Source: Mikania micrantha (Eukaryota; Streptophyta; Magnoliopsida; Asterales; Asteraceae). Taken from it: DNA of 64,000 nt. Every line of letters starts with the position of its first letter. Position 1 is the stretch's first letter. The position numbers and the translations under genes were made by a program. A model generated the notes under the pieces. The model saw only the letters and a list, made by a program, of their open reading frames with translations. It did no database searches and was not told the DNA's origin. This document shows positions 22,346 to 35,519 of this stretch, in pieces. The stretch spans positions 57,971,741-58,035,740 of the forward strand of contig CM018689.1 of assembly GCA_009363875.1 (NCBI GenBank), in the 5' to 3' direction.

Positions 22346-24100
22346 ATGCCATATCGTATGGATATGTTGTATTAATGTACGTATCTACTACTTCCCTAAT
22401 GTCCTGTGGGGGCAGTAATCAAATTCAAGTTTTATAGTGCGGTAAAATCAATTTTTTTGAGATGGTTAAGAGACCGCTTCATATGTGTTATTGAACCCTA
22501 TAATATTAGTTTTTGAGTTTTAATTAGCATTAACAACTTGTTTTATAGTTTTCAGAGCTTGATTTTTAGCTTTTAGGTTTTAACTTTAGCTTTAGGATTG
22601 TTTTTAAAGTTTTGGTTTTATTATTAGAGTTTATTGTTTATGATTTAGAGTTTGCGTTTTAGGGTTCGACAAGTCGTTTCCAATTATGCAAAAATGAATT
22701 TATTCAGAGTTTGTTTGGGTCGGTTTTTGACTTTTTAAAAATTGTTCTTATTCTTTTTAGGCAAAATACACTTTTAGGGGAACGTTTTCATATATATATA
22801 TATATATATAGGGTGTGGTTCCTTTGTTAACCCATGTTTATTGCGTTAACCAAATAACTACATCTTATAACTTCAATCATAGAATAAAAGCCTTGTAGTT
22901 TTTATGATCCTCGAACAACAAGTTGAACGAATCTGATGAAAAATCAAAACTAGGGTTTATAGTATAATGGGAACCGATTCAAACAAGAAGATAAAAGAAA
23001 TTGTGAGCCAGATTTCTGAATCTCTCCCCCAGCTCAGCGGTAAACAATTGCCGAGCCAAGAGAGAGCCTTATGTAAATCTTAGGCAAATCCCATCGACCG
23101 TGTACAAGAGAGATTGTTGATTCATAAGTAACGATTTGCTTCATATATCATATTATCATCAATGTGTTTTGGGCTAACCTGATTGTGAAGCACATGAAAA
23201 CTGCACAGTTAAGCATGCTCGAGTTACAACAATCCAGGATGGATGACCCCTATAGGAAGTTTTTACCCAAGCAATCAAAAGCAAATATGTTAGCTCCGAG
23301 TGGGAAAGCGGACAATATTGGTGGAAAGCGTGCTTGATGTGTGAAGCATGGGCTTGGCCTCGATAACTAAACGAGTCATTATTTTAGGCTAGGGCTCGAA
23401 GTTGTTTAGGCTCAACTCCTTTAAAATTTTTACCGATTCGATCCGATCCAAAACAGCTCATGAGTCGGATGCATTCGTTTACATTCGTAGATACAATATA
23501 AATTTAATAGGTTGGATGTGTGGATGATATGGTATGCAAGAATAAAAGATAGGTTGGAATGGGTAGGAACAAACAATTTTTTTTTTTGCTAATCATGTGT
23601 TTGCTAATTAAAAGACATCTTAAATATATACGTAAAGAATGACATTAATCATTGCATATAAATTTTTTTTCTTCTATTTAATGATTTTTATTTCTTGTGG
23701 AATTGTGTTTTCTTTTTGTTTCTCCAAGAAATAATAGAATGATTGCTTTTTCAAAATAAGTTATTAAGTTGTTTGTCAAACTTAAAAGAACTTTTAAAAA
23801 TGACTTTTTGTAAAAGGGTAATAAGTTGTTTTTCTAAAGCTAAAAATTCTAGCTTTTTAAAATGACTTATGACTTATTGACATAAAATTACAAATTTACC
23901 TCACTCTTTACCCTTTAGCCAACAACCTTAAAATGATGTCAATAAAAAAATGTCCTTTTTGGTCATTTTAAAAATGTATTTTGGAAAACCTAATCAAAAC
24001 ATATTTTTAAAAACTTTATTTCAAAAAGTCACAAGTCAATAAACACTTTTTACAGAAAATATTTTTGAGGTTAAATAAACAATCCCAAACAAGGCCTTAA
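22346..24100. other. AT-rich intergenic DNA
   Basis: No gene recognised. A (TA)10 microsatellite lies at 22791-22810. About 23740-24100 is a fold-back-like stretch of AAGTCA/TGACTTTT/TTTTTAAAA words, probably a decayed MITE. About 23330-23480 holds GGCTC/CTCGA words. Confidence 0.4.
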
Positions 24101-24119
24101 TATTGTTTTTTATTTAAAA

Positions 24120-24900
24120 ATAATTTGATATCATGCCCCTGACCAATAACTCTATTCATGCACTTAACCATGCCATAAGTCACGTTTCACCTCATGCCCT
24201 AACCATGGCCTGAATAATGAATCGACCCATGACTCAACCTATGACCCGATTCATGCCCCGAATTATGACCTAATGTATGCTTTGCAACATGCCCCAAAGT
24301 ATAACCCAAACCATGATCCCACCCAAGCCCAAACGATGATCCGACGTAGGGGTGTTCATCGGTTCGGTTAACGGTTTATTCGGTTCGGTTTGTTCGGTTT
24401 TCAAAATTTTTTTCTCCTAACCGTTAACCGAACCGAACCGAATTCGGGATATGGTTATCCGAACCGAATTCAACCGAATTCAATTCGGTTCGGTTTCGGT
24501 TATAACCGAACAAACCGAATTCAACCGAACAAACCGATTAAAAACCAAATAAACCGGTTAAAAACCGAATAAACCGAACCGAACAAACCGAATAAACCGA
24601 ATTCAACCGAATAAACCAAATTCGACCTTATATTATTAATAAAAAATAATAAATTTAATTATGAATTCGGTTTAATCGGTTAACCGAACAAACCGAATTC
24701 AAAAAATATCCAAAACCGTTAACCGAACCGAAAACCGAATTCAAAATTCGGTTCGGTTTTTTTCGGTTACGGATACGGTTCGGTTATCGGTTTTAAACGG
24801 TTTTCGGTTTTTCTGAACACCCCTAATCCGACGCATGGCCTAACACATGCACCGACCTATGTCCCAACCAATAATATTATTTGTATATCATATGGTCGTC
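24120..24900. repeat. Degenerate CATGACC/CATGCCC array interrupted by a hAT-like element
   Basis: Loose units around CATGCCC.. and CATGACCCGA run from 24120 to 24338 and resume at 24834, so the hAT-like element landed within an older minisatellite-like stretch. Confidence 0.6.
24347..24825. mobile_element. hAT-like element made of GGTTCGGTT/AACCGAACC repeats
   Basis: The 12-bp terminal repeats TAGGGGTGTTCA (24347-24358) and TGAACACCCCTA (24814-24825) are perfect, and a perfect 8-bp target duplication ATCCGACG flanks them (24339-24346 and 24826-24833). An 8-bp duplication is the hAT signature. Nearly the entire 479-bp interior is degenerate CGGTTCGGTT on one arm and AACCGAACCGAA on the other, so it can fold in many registers. 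No coding capacity. Confidence 0.85.
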
Positions 24901-25131
24901 ATTTTTTTCCTGACAAACTTTACGAAGTGATTCAGTTTAATCCAATAGGGTAACCAAATAACATAACTAAATGGTAGTGATCTAATTTTTTTCTTTGTTC
25001 GTCCATGCCTTTGTCTACTTATTTTCCTCATTCATTCAATTAGCTCATATTAAATACATCTTTTAAGTTTAGTGTGTTAAATATAAATTTGATATTAAAA
25101 GTAAGTCAAATAAGTCAACTGATTTAAAAGT

Positions 25132-25354
25132 CTGCTGTTTTTTTTGAACGGCGAAGGTCTCAATCATGTGATCTAACTGTTTCCAGGCCATGTCACCTGG
25201 ACCTCCCAAGAACCCTCACAGCCACCTCAGGAGAAACCTTACGGGAAAATCTCATGACCCCCTACAGACCCCTTTTCGCTGACGGAGGGTTTCGAACACG
25301 AGACCTTCCATTTGGAAGAATCCCGAAGTACCGCTGAGGCACTGACTCGTTGGT
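25132..25354 (-). mobile_element. tRNA-derived SINE, family 2, with target duplication
   Basis: Reverse orientation: poly-T then GAACGGCG, internal CCATGTCACCTGGACCTCC, B box (minus strand) GTGTTCGAAACCC and A-box-like AGTGCCTCAGCGG. Flanked by ATTTAAAAGT (25122-25131 and 25355-25364), perfect. Confidence 0.85.
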
Positions 25355-25364
25355 ATTTAAAAGT

Positions 25365-25984
25365 TACTTGACATCTTGTTAACTTGCATCAATTTTAACT
25401 AATTTCGTACCCCTTTTTTTCTTGGTAAATACTAAAATATCATACAAGATTGTGGGCCATTTGCACGAAGCCTTTTTTTATTTTATTTTATTTTTTTTAT
25501 CATATGAAGGGCAGAAGTGCAGAAGGGGCCTCTAAAGTCTGAACGCAAAGGCCCAACTATCTTACTTTTGGTTTGGACCTTTTAGTTTCAATTAAGATTT
25601 GCCGGTTTGGTGAATTTCTTATTTCTCTAGAAAGTAAAATTTAAAAGAACTTTCTATCGCAATGATGATGAAACTATAAATTAAATTTATGATGTTATCG
25701 AGTTATTCATTAAAAAATTGTAAGAATAATTACAAAAAGATCACCGAATCGTTTGAGATTAGTGTATGCATATTAAACTTTGAATTCGACTATGGTGTTT
25801 ATTGTATTAAACTTTCAATTCGACTATTGTGTTTATTTATTCGGTCTAAGGATTTTTTTTTTTTTGTAAATAGCATAAATAATAGTACAAGCGTCAATCA
25901 TGATTTTTGTTTAAAGCGCATTTGTCTCCAACGTGGCTTTAACCGAAGGGTGTAACTACAACTGTTAGGGATGACTCATATAGG
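25365..25984. other. AT-rich intergenic DNA
   Basis: Short open frames occur but show no recognisable domain and are low in complexity. Confidence 0.4.
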
Positions 25985-26262
25985 CTATGTTTTGAAAACC
26001 GGACTGGTCGAACCGGCATCCGGTGGGTGAACCGGTCCGATTAGGGGGTTCTGGGCCGTTTTTGTGTGAACCGGACGGTTGAACTGGCGAACCGGTGGTT
26101 GCATCGGTTTTTTTTATTTTTTTAATTTTTTTAATTTTTTTTGATTATATATATTTTTAAAATGTTTATAAAATCACCCGGTTCTTAAATCCGGTTCGAC
26201 CAGTCGGACCTCTAACCGGTAAGGAGACCGATACGATGTGCGGTCCGGTTCTGAAAACATTG
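25985..26262. mobile_element. hAT-like element made of AACCGG words, with 8-bp target duplication
   Basis: Starts CTATGTTTTGAAAACCGG; the right end read inward is CAATGTTTTCAGAACCGG (15 of 18 identical). Perfect CATATAGG flanks at 25977-25984 and 26263-26270. The interior consists largely of GAACCGG/CCGGTTC words. 278 bp, no coding capacity. Confidence 0.8.
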
Positions 26263-26886
26263 CATATAGGAGGCCCTAGGTGGAAAAAAATCAAACCATT
26301 TATCACATGTCATTATAAATAAGTCTTATCAAAAGCAAGTATTACTTAAATTAACACCTAACTAGTACCCAAATTTGACCCAAATCAGATTTCAAGGTAA
26401 AGATTTATATATTAGGAGTGAAAACTACAAAACATTTTGTTAAAATTGAAGGCCCTAGACAATGACCTAATTTTTGGCCCAAAAAAGCTGTCAGCCGTAA
26501 ACAATCTAGATCGACTCATTAAAAACTTGAATTGAGTCAAACTTAAATTAACTTGAGGTTATATTGGAGCTCACTTATAGATGAGCTTCACTGATTTACG
26601 ATCCTAAATTTATATATTTGTTATTTAATTTATTACACATATATTTACATATTAGTTGTAACGCGAACCTTAGAAATATAGTTTTAAGTGAGAAGAGCTC
26701 AAGTCTCAACCAAGCTCAGACTCTACTCGGTTTGCTCGACTTGTTCCCATCACACTAGAACTTACGTCTTGGTAGTTAGGCACTAGAGTATATTTATGTT
26801 GGTCTAATCATCAAATTTTTACAGATTAGACAAAGTAAAGTGGTGATGGAAACCTTATATGTGCACCCGGGAATCTTTACCTACGT

Positions 26887-27168
26887 TAGAGGTGGGCAAA
26901 AAAATGGGACTCGGAACTGGAACCGATAACCAAAACCAGAACCAGAACCGGACCCGGTCATACCCGAACCGGTGGGTACAAACATGTCCGGTTTTTTAGA
27001 CAAATTAAAACCGAAACCGGGAAAACCGGAACTAGTTCCACCTGTACCCGGCCAAAACCCGAACCGGCCGAAACCCGGAACCGGAATCGGGTATTGACTT
27101 TGTTGACCGGAACTGAAACCGATTGAAACCGGAACCAGTTTAAAAAAAAACCCGATTTGCGCACCTTG
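26887..27168. mobile_element. GGAACCGG-repeat element with TAGAGGTGGGC-type ends
   Basis: Starts TAGAGGTGGGCAAA and ends TTTGCGCACCTTG, imperfect inverted ends. The interior is a degenerate array of GGAACCGG/AAACCCGG words. Long open frames on the minus strand are by-products of the repeat (Phe/Gly/Pro/Val-rich) and not genes. No target duplication found. Confidence 0.6.
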
Positions 27169-27199
27169 TTTAAATTTGGGCATCAAATATAAGGTGATG

Positions 27200-28041
27200 A
27201 TTTGATTTGTGTTAATGGATTAAAACAGGCTTGTTTAAAATTGAAATGCATTCATTTAATGGAAGCAATTATATGAAACGTAAGTTAAATAATGAAAACA
27301 AGGACAGATTGAAGCATTTAAAATATAAATGAAAATAAAACAGCATCAACAATATTTGTAAACGCGGGGGACAGCTTCGTAGGTATTGTATCTTTTAAGT
27401 TATAATAAACTTTAAATCGGAAAGTTTGTTTATTTTAGTTTGGTTAATAAATAAACGAATATTAATAGATGCCGTGTTAGTTTATTGAGTTCATGAATGT
27501 TTAATAAGGTATCTGTTTACATTTGCATATGTATGTCTATTAATTAACTAAATTTGGTTTATATTTTTAAATTTTTAGTGTTAAGTTTATAACTTTATCA
27601 TTTAAGTTAGAAACTTATTAATTTGAAGTTCGTTTATTGTTAAAAATTTTGATATTTGAAGTTAGAGCTTTGAGACTTTATTGTACGATGATTATAATTA
27701 TGATTAGTATTTCTAACTTTTGTTTTCTTTTGAGATAATTATTTTAATGTTTTTTTTTTTATATTTGTGTCTATTTTTATAGTTATTTAATATGAATATA
27801 TGATTATGTTTAATCAAAACAAAATTTACATGGGTGTGGTTTAGAACTTCAAAGGCAAACGAAAGGGATAGAAAATGAGTTGTTCCCTTTGTTTTCCACC
27901 TTGAAATTTCGTTGACATCCTTGAGACTATTTAAGACCACTTTTCCATTCAAAACTTCTAAGAAGATAAGTTAAAGAGACACATTTGTTATGGCTAAGAG
28001 GCATGTAAGATTAAAAACGTGTGTTTGTATATATTTTGATG
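27200..28041. other. AT-rich intergenic DNA
   Basis: Nothing recognisable. Confidence 0.4.
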
Positions 28042-28170
28042 GGAGTACACCCGAAACCTCCGCACGAGTAATCCCACGACCATACCTTACTTTAACAAAT
28101 ATGTCTTGTTCCGGGTTCGAACCTGAGACATTTTATCGGAAAGTTAAATGGGTAATCATTGGGGTACAAT
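28042..28170 (-). mobile_element. SINE head fragment
   Basis: Minus-strand B box CAGGTTCGAACCCGGAAC and flanking bases resemble the tRNA-derived region of family 2 SINEs; tail missing. Confidence 0.5.
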
Positions 28171-28879
28171 ATAATTACCGAAGATACTTTTGGAAAATAA
28201 AAATAAATACTAATAAAAAAACCACTAGCCTTTTTTCTGAAAGCAAATGTCAGTCACTCAGGATCATTTTGTCAAATAGATCACTCTTACACCTAAGACA
28301 GAGCATGATGACCTGATCTATCTGTCCATAAGGAAATCTACAACTAGAAAAAACTCATGGCTGGCAGAGCAAACGTAAGCTATATAAAAGCTCATACACG
28401 GTTTCATTACATTTTTAGTTAAAAACGTCATTGTATACAATTCTTTTTTACGCATTTTGTCACTAAATGTGTCACAAATTCTTGACTTTCAAGTCTAGAT
28501 ACGTATGGCAAAGACCACCACTAAAAATGGTGCCTGTTAGGGACCATCTTTGTTAACAAAAAGTATTTGGAGGGCTGCATATAACAACTTTTAGGACCAT
28601 TGTTTATGCTAAGAAATGAAAGGTGTAAAAAGATTTGGTATATTCTAAAGCAATTATAGCTTTTTAAAAGTTATGGACCTTAAATTTTTATAAACACGGG
28701 TTCCTTCTTTTTCTCAAATTGTGGCCTCCGTGTTTGATTGACAGAGGCACCAACCAAAAAGTATTAAGGTTTGATATATCGTTTTTAATTTCTAAGATTA
28801 ATTCTTTTTATAAAAGATTGAGACGACAAGTTCTAATTTTTTTTATAGTAGTACTAATTAAGCTTTAATAAATACCAAT

Positions 28880-29150
28880 GATGTCTTGTCTAAGTGGTAA
28901 GATGGAGATATTGAGTGAAGTAATAGGAGACACAGGTCATGGGTTCGATCCTTGATCCCATCCGGTTTTACCAGCCTTCCACCGCCGTGCCTATGGGCGA
29001 GTGCTTGGGTCAGGTTTTCCCCGTAAATTGGTGGTTGATGAGCTAGAGGCTCCGTCCGTCTAAACTAGTGGCCAGCTCGTGCTTCCTTTAGCCATTGGGG
29101 TCGCGTACGGAGTGCCCGGCAGTTGATTAGTTGGCCGTTAAAAAAAAAAA
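28880..29150 (+). mobile_element. tRNA-derived SINE, family 1
   Basis: Begins GATGTCTTGTCTAAGTGGTAAG, has B box GGGTTCGATCCTTGATC, and ends GGCCGTTAAAAAAAAAA. Flanks CTTTAATAAATAC and CTTTGATAAATCA form an imperfect target duplication. Confidence 0.85.
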
Positions 29151-30382
29151 GGAACTTTGATAAATCATTTTTATAAAATTAATTTTTTTTCTAAGAAATC
29201 ATTTTCTTTATACTACTATTAATGACAACAATAAGTAAAATAAAATTTAAAAACAAAAAAAAAAACATAAGAAGGTATTAATGAAAACAATATTTAGAAA
29301 AGATATGTTAAGAAGTAAATTGGTGTAAACGAGTTTAGCAAGATTAGAGCTCGCTTATACTTGATCTCTAACTTCTGTCTTATCTAATTTTTTTAAAAAA
29401 CTTTTAAAAAATGTATCTGGTCTTTTAGTGACACTTCTAGTCTCCGACTCTTTAAGAGGAAACCTACCTTTATAGGATATGTTATTGAGTAAACCTTCTT
29501 CTCATTCAAGAGCAAATTGATCCCAAAGAGGTTCATTTAACTAATAATTTTCTAAGTTCATGATCAACATATTTATTAGATATTATGTATTTTATTTATG
29601 TATTTATATAATCATTCATATACATAAATAGACACACACGTATATTTATAATTATATATATGTACTATTTATTTATGAATAATTATAGTTCGTCTATACA
29701 TTTGTGTGAAAATGCATACTAATGTAGCTCTTTTTACTATACTTTAATATACAATGATATTATCCATCATTTAACAATGTATATCATAGAAATTAAATAA
29801 TAATATCATAGAAAGAGTGTAACCAAGTGATACTGATTGAAATTCTATTGATGACAAAAATAAATAAATATGCAATTTAAGTCGTTCCAAGAAAGTTATA
29901 TTTGTAACCTTTTAGGCTAACAAGCCTATACAAATAGAGTTTAGGTTCAACATCGTTTATTAAAAGACGTTAAATTTAGGTACGTGCTTGTTTGGTTAAT
30001 TGGTCATCACCTTCTTTTTTTAACGGCTAAATTTAGGATCACTAATAAATCACTGGAGTTTATTGTGCCACCAACAGTATCATCGAATCAAATCCACCAT
30101 CAAGTGATAAATTCTAAAAGAAACTTAATACTTTGAGAAACCATTCTTATAGAATTCGAACACAGGATACCGCTAGACTGCAATGTCATTTGGTTAATTT
30201 GTCATTACCTGAATCTTTTACCAAATAAATCGAAAATATCTCACGAGCCAATCCACTCACTACTGAGTTAGGCGATCGCCCCTTCTGTGGTGGTACATGA
30301 TGTTGTGCCTCCCTTTATGTGGATTTTATCCCTTCAAGATTCTTGCATTTAATGTTCAACTCGACCACGTTTCTTTAAATAA
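29151..30382. other. AT-rich intergenic DNA
   Basis: No gene recognised; scattered SINE-like scraps (GAATTCGAACACAGGATACC near 30150). Confidence 0.4.
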
Positions 30383-30689
30383 GAGTATGCGTTGTCGAGC
30401 ATGAGGGGGGCTTGACCACCCTCCTTCACGCCCCCTTTCACGTGAATCACCATAATGGGACGTGACCACCAGGTGGTGGCAAGCCCGTGAGCAGCTTTAC
30501 GGTGAGAAGGAGAAAAAAGGGAAGAAGAAAGGGGGAAAAGGAGAAGGTGACAGGGGCGTGATGAGTGGGTGACGATAACACATGTGGTATGATGTAGAGT
30601 GATGATGAGTGGGTGATGATGTTGGTTGATTACGTGGCACCTACGTGGCACCTACGTGGAGTGATGGGGGTGATGCATAACACATAGCC
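30383..30689. mobile_element. PIF/Harbinger MITE with TAA target duplication
   Basis: Left end GAGTATGCGTTGT and right end read inward GGCTATGTGTTAT are similar (9 of 13), with TAA on both sides (30380-30382 and 30690-30692). The interior shares GTGGGTGA, CACGTGAATCACC and GGGGCTTGACC-type words with the Harbinger element at 6116..7935. An open frame across it is not a gene. Confidence 0.7.
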
Positions 30690-33600
30690 TAAGAGTTTAT
30701 AATTTGTACCACATGGCTTTTAGTCTAATTGTAACTCCTTAATTTTTTTATTAATCCGGATGTAACATATTTGCTAAGGCAAGGACTTGAGATTTACATA
30801 TTTGTGAGGTTCCTTCTGTGGTGGGCTCGAGCATACATCACGGAGCATCTTGGATGTCGTCATACCAAGCCGTTAAAAAAAGAGTGTATAATTTGTACAC
30901 GGACAAAAAAACAAAAGCAAGGAACGATTATTTGTGCATAAAATCATTGATGGTCGACGAATTTTCACCTCCAATGCTTGATCATTATGGTCGGTTTGAA
31001 TAAGGGGGTTCTATATATTGATTCGTTCACATGATGTGAAATAACGAATATATTATTTTGACTTATAAAAAGTATACTCACTGTGTTTAAACAGTTGTAA
31101 AACAACATTTTGTGGTCTATTAATAACTTGCAAGTCAATCACTCAGATCGTTAATGTTATTTGTATTGTGACAAATAGCATGTCAATGTTTATCTATACA
31201 TGGTGCTGTTTTCAACTTTGCATAATGATAGTTTCAGGGCCAACTCAACCGGTTTAGAGATCCTAAGTGAAATAAAAATTTGGGGTTCGGTTACGTTAAA
31301 TCTCAATTTTTTATCCAGGCTTGAGACCGGCAATTATAAACAAAAAAAATTTCATGGATTTTTTAACTATATATTTCCACCTTTCCAACAAAATCTAGTT
31401 CAATAAGTTTTTAGTTTTCTACATTAATTTTTAATGCTATCTTCTTCTATCAAACCCTCCGTAAATACTAAATATTAGAAAATATGGGGTTTTATTTGGG
31501 CATTTCTTGTATTCTTATTCTCTTCAGAGCCCAAAAACGAAAAAAAAAACTCACAAGCCAAAAAACTCAACTACATATAATTTTTTTTTTAAATTGAAGA
31601 GTGAAGACCTTATATTTTTTTGGGATCTTATATCTTAGTTGGGTTGATTGGCCCATTAGACTGGCGTCGGATAGTTTTTTCTTATTAAACAGCATTGAAA
31701 TTTGAAAAACATGATCTAAGGAGACAAAAAAAAAATTTGTAAAGGCATGTTTAAGTAGTGAATCCACATGTCTAATTTATCCATCAAATTAATTTTTTTT
31801 GATAATCAGACAAAGTATTAATTAATGGAAGAATGCTAACGAGTTCTACCAAGCTGGTATTTAAGAGGTTTAAAAGCGATATACATATCTAAATTAATTA
31901 GCAAACATTCAAGGTATTCATATAAGTTTCTGTTAAGTTAATTGGTATTCAAGGGGTTTAAAAGCAAATTATATATCTAACAATTAGTGAACATGCCTAT
32001 ACTCTCACACAAGTTGTTGTTTATAAAGATGTGCCAATATGAAGAAAACACTAGCAAGAAATAAACTTTTACATACCTTTTTATTACATATTATTTTTAA
32101 TGTTTATCATTTCTTGTATATAAGTGTAAGCTAAACTAGAATTTCATTTGTAACAAATCAATGAAAAATTGGGTTTTGAGGTATATTCATAAAAATAATC
32201 TAACAAACAAAAGATTATGAGTTCGAACCTCAAACAATACAAAAATAAATATTTGTTCAATATGGAAAAAATAAATAAATCACCATACATATGAAACGTT
32301 TAGGTAGTATTTATTTATTTTTTTAAATGGCAATTCTATCATATTTATAAGCTACCTCTAAATAAATATACTTTTTACATAAGTTTGAATCCAAGACCTC
32401 TTATCTATGAGGCATCACCTCTACAACGTGGTATTTAATTAGGATTAGGAAAAATGATTAGTCATATGTCAATATTGAGGTTGTGGTTAGGTCTAATTAG
32501 CGAAGTCATTGGAGTTTATTAAGGTACTAATAGAGTGTTGCTCTGCATCCTCATGAGGTCGGTCATAAGTGTGAGCCGTGTCAAAAAAAATTAAACTAAT
32601 TTGAACCGTTAAAAAAGTTAGACCAGAATATTAACATGATCCACAAGATATGTTTTTGGTATTAATGCCCATTTAAAAAAAAAAAAACAGTTTTTTAACG
32701 GCTTGAAATGAAAGCAATTGAGATGGATTTTAACCGATAAGCCTAAGTCCACGCAAGAGAAACTCATAGCTAAATAAACCATCTAACCTTATATCACAAC
32801 AAATGTATCTTTCTCTGAAAATATATCTTTGTCTGAATTTAAATACAAAGACATTTTATAGGCAAGTTAAAGGGTATTCATACTTGGGTAAAAAGGAGTC
32901 TATGTATGACATGTGACCTCCAAGAAATGGTAAATAAAATTATAAAAACTAATGAAAACAGAATTTGATCAATAGAAGAAGAAAAACTCAAGTAGTATTA
33001 ATTAGTGTCGCCCTAGCATTGAAAATTAGGTCCACACTTCAAAACCATTGGGATCAAATCACCTAGCTTTAATGCAACATAGCACTAATCCAAATATCAA
33101 AACGACAATGAACTTCCAAACGAAGCTTCAAATGGACGTGGCATCTTGTTCTCCATCAAAATTATTTCAGTGATGCATCACCTTCAGTCTTTTTTATTCC
33201 TCATACTCTCTCTCTCTCTCTCTCAATTATTAATTTAAAGGAGAATTAAATATATTCTTTTTTTTTTAAATCGTAAAATTATCTCAAATTACAAGTTTTT
33301 AAACGTAATGTATGATAATTTTCCTTAGGACGATTTTTCTTAGAGGCCACCGACCCGATTGTTTGCGGTCGTACTTTATATATTTCTTCCGGTTAGTCGG
33401 GTACTGGGGGAACCCGTGTGTTTACCATGAGTTAAATAAATAAAAGATTTAAATTGTTATAAATGAAAATTACAAAGTATAAAATGATATTTTGAGATGA
33501 AATATTTTTAAAAATTTATAAGTAAATAATTTAAGTAATAAGCAATAATGTCATTTATTAATTTTTATTTTTCAAAAACTTTGCTTTTTTAAACATGTTA

Positions 33601-35065
33601 TCTATAAAATAGTTTTTTTTAAAGTGTTATTTTTTAATAAATATTTTATAATTCAATCCAACATGTTCATAAACATGAATATTGCATTCTTACCGGTCAC
33701 CGGCTCACCGCCCCTTATCTCCCCCATCACCCCATGACCCATGTCTCGTCTAATAATGCCTAAAACGAAACCATAGTAGTAGTTTAATAAATATAATAAA
33801 TAAATAAATAAATTTTAAAAAGATATTAGCTAGACGTTAAACTAATAAAAGAGTAGCTTGTACGTTAGTCGTTAAGTTTTATATCTTCGATATATAATTA
33901 AAACAATAAATATTTTGGATTACTACTAGAGAGCAAAAAAAAATGAGCCGAACCAGTGCCGAATCTGAACAGAAAACCGTTTTTTAAATTGGTTTAAGGT
34001 TTTTAAAAAGGTTGACTATTTAAGAACGGTTTGAAGTTTATAGATACCAAACTTGTTATCAATCATTTGTCAAACTGATTTATTTAGCTACTCCAATAAT
34101 TGTATCTCATTGCTACAACCTTTCGAGCACAATTATAATTTCTTCTGAATGCTAGATACTCATAAAAGTATTTGTATATAGGGAAATAGATAGATTAGTA
34201 TCCTACATATTAAACAATTTGAATAAAAAATACAATAAATACAATTTAAATGTAAATAATATAATACGCATTTAATAGAATAAAAAGACGAAAAGTTAAA
34301 GTTAATGTGTTCTAGAAATATATTATATATTTATATATATATTAGAATATGTAGATAAATAGGAATATTAATATAATGTCTTTAACTAACACTTAACATA
34401 TCTTATTATGATTAATGTTTAAAAAAAAGTTATGTTATGCGTCCTTTTTGACTCTCTTTCTTCTTATGCCCATATCCAACCCATATGTTCGAAAAGCAAA
34501 ACTTGCCTATAAAATCCTATTTTTTCTTTTTGCCAAATAAAATTTAAGTTTGCCGTCCAAGGGTCAGATCAAAACTGACACCACAAAAGAATATACTCAT
34601 TTCGGAATATTTTTAATTTATAGATGGTTTAGAGGTATTGTGTGAGGCCAAACTCGGACGGGACGATCTACATTGGATCTCACCTAAATCGTAATTCAAT
34701 TTATAAAAGTTTAAGAAAGATTTATCTTCAATCATCCATCATTATTAGCGTACTGTTATCATAAATATTTAAGAAAAAAATGAAATTAAAGAGCATTAAT
34801 CAATTATATAGCAAATCAATTTGATATGCTCTCATGTTTGTTGAAATCGATCGGAGAAGGTATGATTGATGTTGATTGCTTCAACCGACCTATAAAAATA
34901 TTAGCTTAAATTGTATTAGATAACCCTTAATCGGTTCATTCTCTTGTATAGAATAAATATCATACCCGTAAACCAACTCAATAATGGTTATCTAGGTTGT
35001 GATGGGTCAATTCGGTTATTTTTTTTCGGGTTAACCGGGTTCTCACCCATAGGTTAGGGACGTCT
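30690..35065. other. Long AT-rich intergenic stretch
   Basis: No gene recognised in 4.4 kb. It holds a (TC)n microsatellite at 33206-33224, poly-A/T runs, and SINE-like scraps (for example GAGTTCGAACCTCAAAC near 32219 and GTTTGAATCCAAGACCTC near 32382). Confidence 0.4.
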
Positions 35066-35080
35066 AAGATCGAGATTCCT

Positions 35081-35309
35081 ACCAATGAGTCATTGCCTCA
35101 ATGGTACTTCAGGATTCATTCAAATGGGTGTCTTGGGTTCAAATCTCTCCCGCAACGAAAACGGGTCTGAGGGGGGTCAGGGGGTTTTCCCAGCGGGTTT
35201 CCTCCTAGGGTGGCGTTGTGCTGGCTCATGGAGGTCCAGGTCACCAGACCTTGATGACATGGCCTGGAAACAGTGGGTTCACACGATTGAGAGATTCGCC
35301 GTAAAAAAA
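35081..35309 (+). mobile_element. tRNA-derived SINE, family 2, with 15-bp target duplication
   Basis: Head ACCAATGAGTCATTGCCTC, B box GGGTTCAAATCTC, body with CCAGGTCACCAGACCTTGATG, and tail GCCGTAAAAAAAA. Flanked by a perfect AAGATCGAGATTCCT (35066-35080 and 35310-35324). Confidence 0.9.
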
Positions 35310-35519
35310 AAGATCGAGATTCCTCCTAAAGAGATTCCATGCAGTCACGAATCACGAAACTTGGAATAGATTCCATTGTCTTCGTCCAGGTTCGCATGTT
35401 GCCGAATTGCTAGCAAAACTCTTAACGTACGTTCCAATTTCATATTATACTTCTCTTAAAAAACCTCTACAAGCTAAATACATCTTTAAATTAACCATCT
35501 ACAAATTTAAAAATTTAAG

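Noticed and set aside
26881..27186. Overlapping minus-strand frames rich in Phe, Gly, Pro and Val
   Set aside because: They translate a GGAACCGG-type repeat element; several frames stay open because of the repeat, and no domain is present.
30349..30651. 100-residue minus-strand frame
   Set aside because: Almost wholly contained in the Harbinger MITE, whose ends and TAA duplication explain the block.
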